Assembly (NCBI GenBank): GCA_003134995.1
Contig: PLDC01000004.1
Span: 70,589-134,588 of the forward strand
Length of the DNA: 64,000 bases
Reading direction: 5' to 3'
Source: Acidobacteriaceae bacterium
Lineage (GTDB): Bacteria; Acidobacteriota; Terriglobia; Terriglobales; Acidobacteriaceae
Below the pieces are notes generated by a model. The model saw only the letters and a program-made list of their open reading frames with translations, made no database searches and was not told where the DNA came from. Shown piece by piece: positions 62,929 through 64,000 of this stretch. Position 1 is the first letter of the stretch; every line of letters starts with the position of its first letter. A program made the position numbers and the translations under genes.

Positions 62929-64000
62929 CTAGTGACCCGACCCCACTTCTTTCTTACTCGAAGCTTCTCTATTCGCTTGCGATGCCGGACCTTTTTCTTT
63001 GTCGTGGAGATTGAACAGTCTTCGCACCACGTCAATCACGGTGGTTGCCTCGGAATCGCGGGCGGCGGTTTTCAAAGTCGTGATCGGCGTGTGCATGACT
63101 TTGTTGATGATGCCGCGAGTCAGTGCTTCGACGGCCATTTCTTGTTCCGGCGTGAGATGGCCCATGCGTCCGCGTACGCGATCAATTTCGGCCTGGCGAA
63201 TGGTTTCCAGGTGATCCTGCAAGCTCACAATTGTCGGAACCACATCGAGCGTATGCAGCCGAGCTTCGAATCTTTCGACTTCGCTGGTGATGATGGCTTC
63301 GGCTAGCTCGGCTTCGTGACGGCGGTCGGCGACATGGCTCGACACGGCCTGTTGCAGGTCGTCGATATCGTAGGCGAAAATGCCGTCGAGCTTGGCCATC
63401 TCCGGCGAAACGTCGCGCGGGACGGCAATGTCGATGAAGAACATCGGCTTGTTCTTGCGGCGCGAGAGAAACTGTTCTCCGTGCTCCTTGCGGAAAATGG
63501 CATGAGGTGCGCCCGTAGAAGTAATGACGATATCGGCTTTGTCGCAAGCGTTGTAAAGATCTTCAAATTTTATGGCCTGCCCGTTGAATCTTTGCGCCAG
63601 TCCGATGGCGCGCCCATAGGTTCGGTTCGCGACGAAAATCGAGGCACACCCATGCGCCATCAGATGGCGCGCCGCGAGTTCGCTCATCTTACCTGCGCCA
63701 ACGATAAAAACATTCTTCCCTTGCAGCGTGCCGAAAATCTTTTTGGCCAGCTCCACCGCAACCGACGCGATAGAAACCGAGGACGACCCCACGGCGGTCT
63801 CCGTACGCACTCGCTTGGCCACGGCAAACGCACGGGTAAAGAGCTGATCCAGTTGTCCGCGCACCGAACCCACGGCGCGGGCTGTAGCGTAAGCCTCTTT
63901 CACCTGCCCAAGAATCTGGGCTTCACCGACCACCATCGAATCCAGGCTAGAAGCCACGCGGAAGATGTGGCGCACTGCCTCTTTTTCGCGAAACTCGTAC
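62929..64000 (-). CDS. hemA: Glutamyl-tRNA reductase (N-terminus beyond the window)
   Basis: The visible 357 codons start inside the catalytic domain (YEFREKEAVRHIFRVASSLD, then SMVVGEAQILGQVKEAY, a GEAQIxGQ hallmark). FIVGAGKMSELAARHLMAHG is the NADPH-binding domain, and the C-terminal dimerisation helices include LTPEQEMAVEALTRGIINKV. It reduces glutamyl-tRNA to glutamate-1-semialdehyde, the first step of the C5 haem route, and uses a tRNA-bound substrate. The N-terminal part with the catalytic Cys lies beyond the right edge. It is the first visible gene of the haem operon; a tRNA-like element follows its stop codon. Confidence 0.95.
   Translation of the reverse strand, partial: YEFREKEAVRHIFRVASSLDSMVVGEAQILGQVKEAYATARAVGSVRGQLDQLFTRAFAVAKRVRTETAVGSSSVSIASVAVELAKKIFGTLQGKNVFIVGAGKMSELAARHLMAHGCASIFVANRTYGRAIGLAQRFNGQAIKFEDLYNACDKADIVITSTGAPHAIFRKEHGEQFLSRRKNKPMFFIDIAVPRDVSPEMAKLDGIFAYDIDDLQQAVSSHVADRRHEAELAEAIITSEVERFEARLHTLDVVPTIVSLQDHLETIRQAEIDRVRGRMGHLTPEQEMAVEALTRGIINKVMHTPITTLKTAARDSEATTVIDVVRRLFNLHDKEKGPASQANREASSKKEVGSGH

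Noticed and set aside
62553-63035. A 160-codon frame across the hemA-hemC gap
   Set aside because: It runs through the tRNA-like element, its inverted copies and part of hemA in another frame, with no family resemblance.
1-64000. CRISPR array, prophage, integron or insertion sequence
   Set aside because: No regularly spaced direct repeats, integrase, transposase or phage structural genes were seen.

Overview
The window looks like a piece of an Acidobacteriota (Terriglobia/Koribacter-like) chromosome. The evidence is the duplicated orphan ABC permease (ADOP) at 12581, a secreted tricorn-type protease carrying a long Lys/Asp tract, a TonB-like protein beside a periplasmic M48 peptidase, and intergenic hairpin repeats typical of these soil genomes (GCGGCGCT..AGCGCCGC, CCCGAGCGAAGCGAGGGA, the CACGGAGACAC type). 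There is no phage, insertion sequence, rRNA operon or CRISPR array. These are taxonomic inferences; no marker gene search could be run.

Layout. 1-3800: sugar-kinase-like gene cut by the left edge, a cupin, and SSS and APC transporters. 3800-9200: accessory region with small hypotheticals, two unrelated small genes under near-identical palindromic leaders, a GrlR-like/membrane gene pair, many repeats, an LVIVD-type secreted protein, and a two-component-like pair with degenerate signalling residues. 9200-17100: TonB-like protein, M48 peptidase, ADOP and a secreted di-haem protein. 17100-26700: tricorn protease, dinB, glgA, rsmA, Memo-like protein and ruvC. 26700-32100: YbdD-like/CstA pair, SulP transporter and a phosphofructokinase with pyrophosphate-type residues. 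32300-37450: three polytopic GT-C-like glycosyltransferases and an esterase.

37635-50809 is a 13 kb run of minus-strand genes, most with short gaps or overlaps. In transcription order it encodes inositol-phosphate synthase, a HAD-like/fatty acyl reductase fusion, an extended SDR, a polysaccharide pyruvyl transferase, an acyl ligase, a crotonase, an acyl carrier protein, a second acyl ligase, a DAG-kinase-like lipid kinase, and a thioredoxin-fold/VKOR pair. I read its core as an uncharacterised lipid pathway: fatty acids are activated, carried on an ACP, reduced, and joined to an inositol or glycerol backbone.

51192-59514 holds mixed housekeeping and secreted genes: a GAF-ANTAR regulator, SDR, DedA, endonuclease III, S9 peptidase and others. 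59561-64000 is a haem operon on the minus strand (hemA, hemC, DUF4442, paiB-like, hemD). Between hemA and hemC lies a tRNA-like element with a 6-bp D stem, 4-nt D loop, 8-bp variable arm and G73. It resembles selenocysteine tRNA or the unusual allo-tRNAs reported from Acidobacteria. Inverted copies of its own segments surround it, and a terminator-like hairpin follows just before hemC. This is the most unusual element in the window and could be a tRNA-like regulatory leader of haem synthesis.
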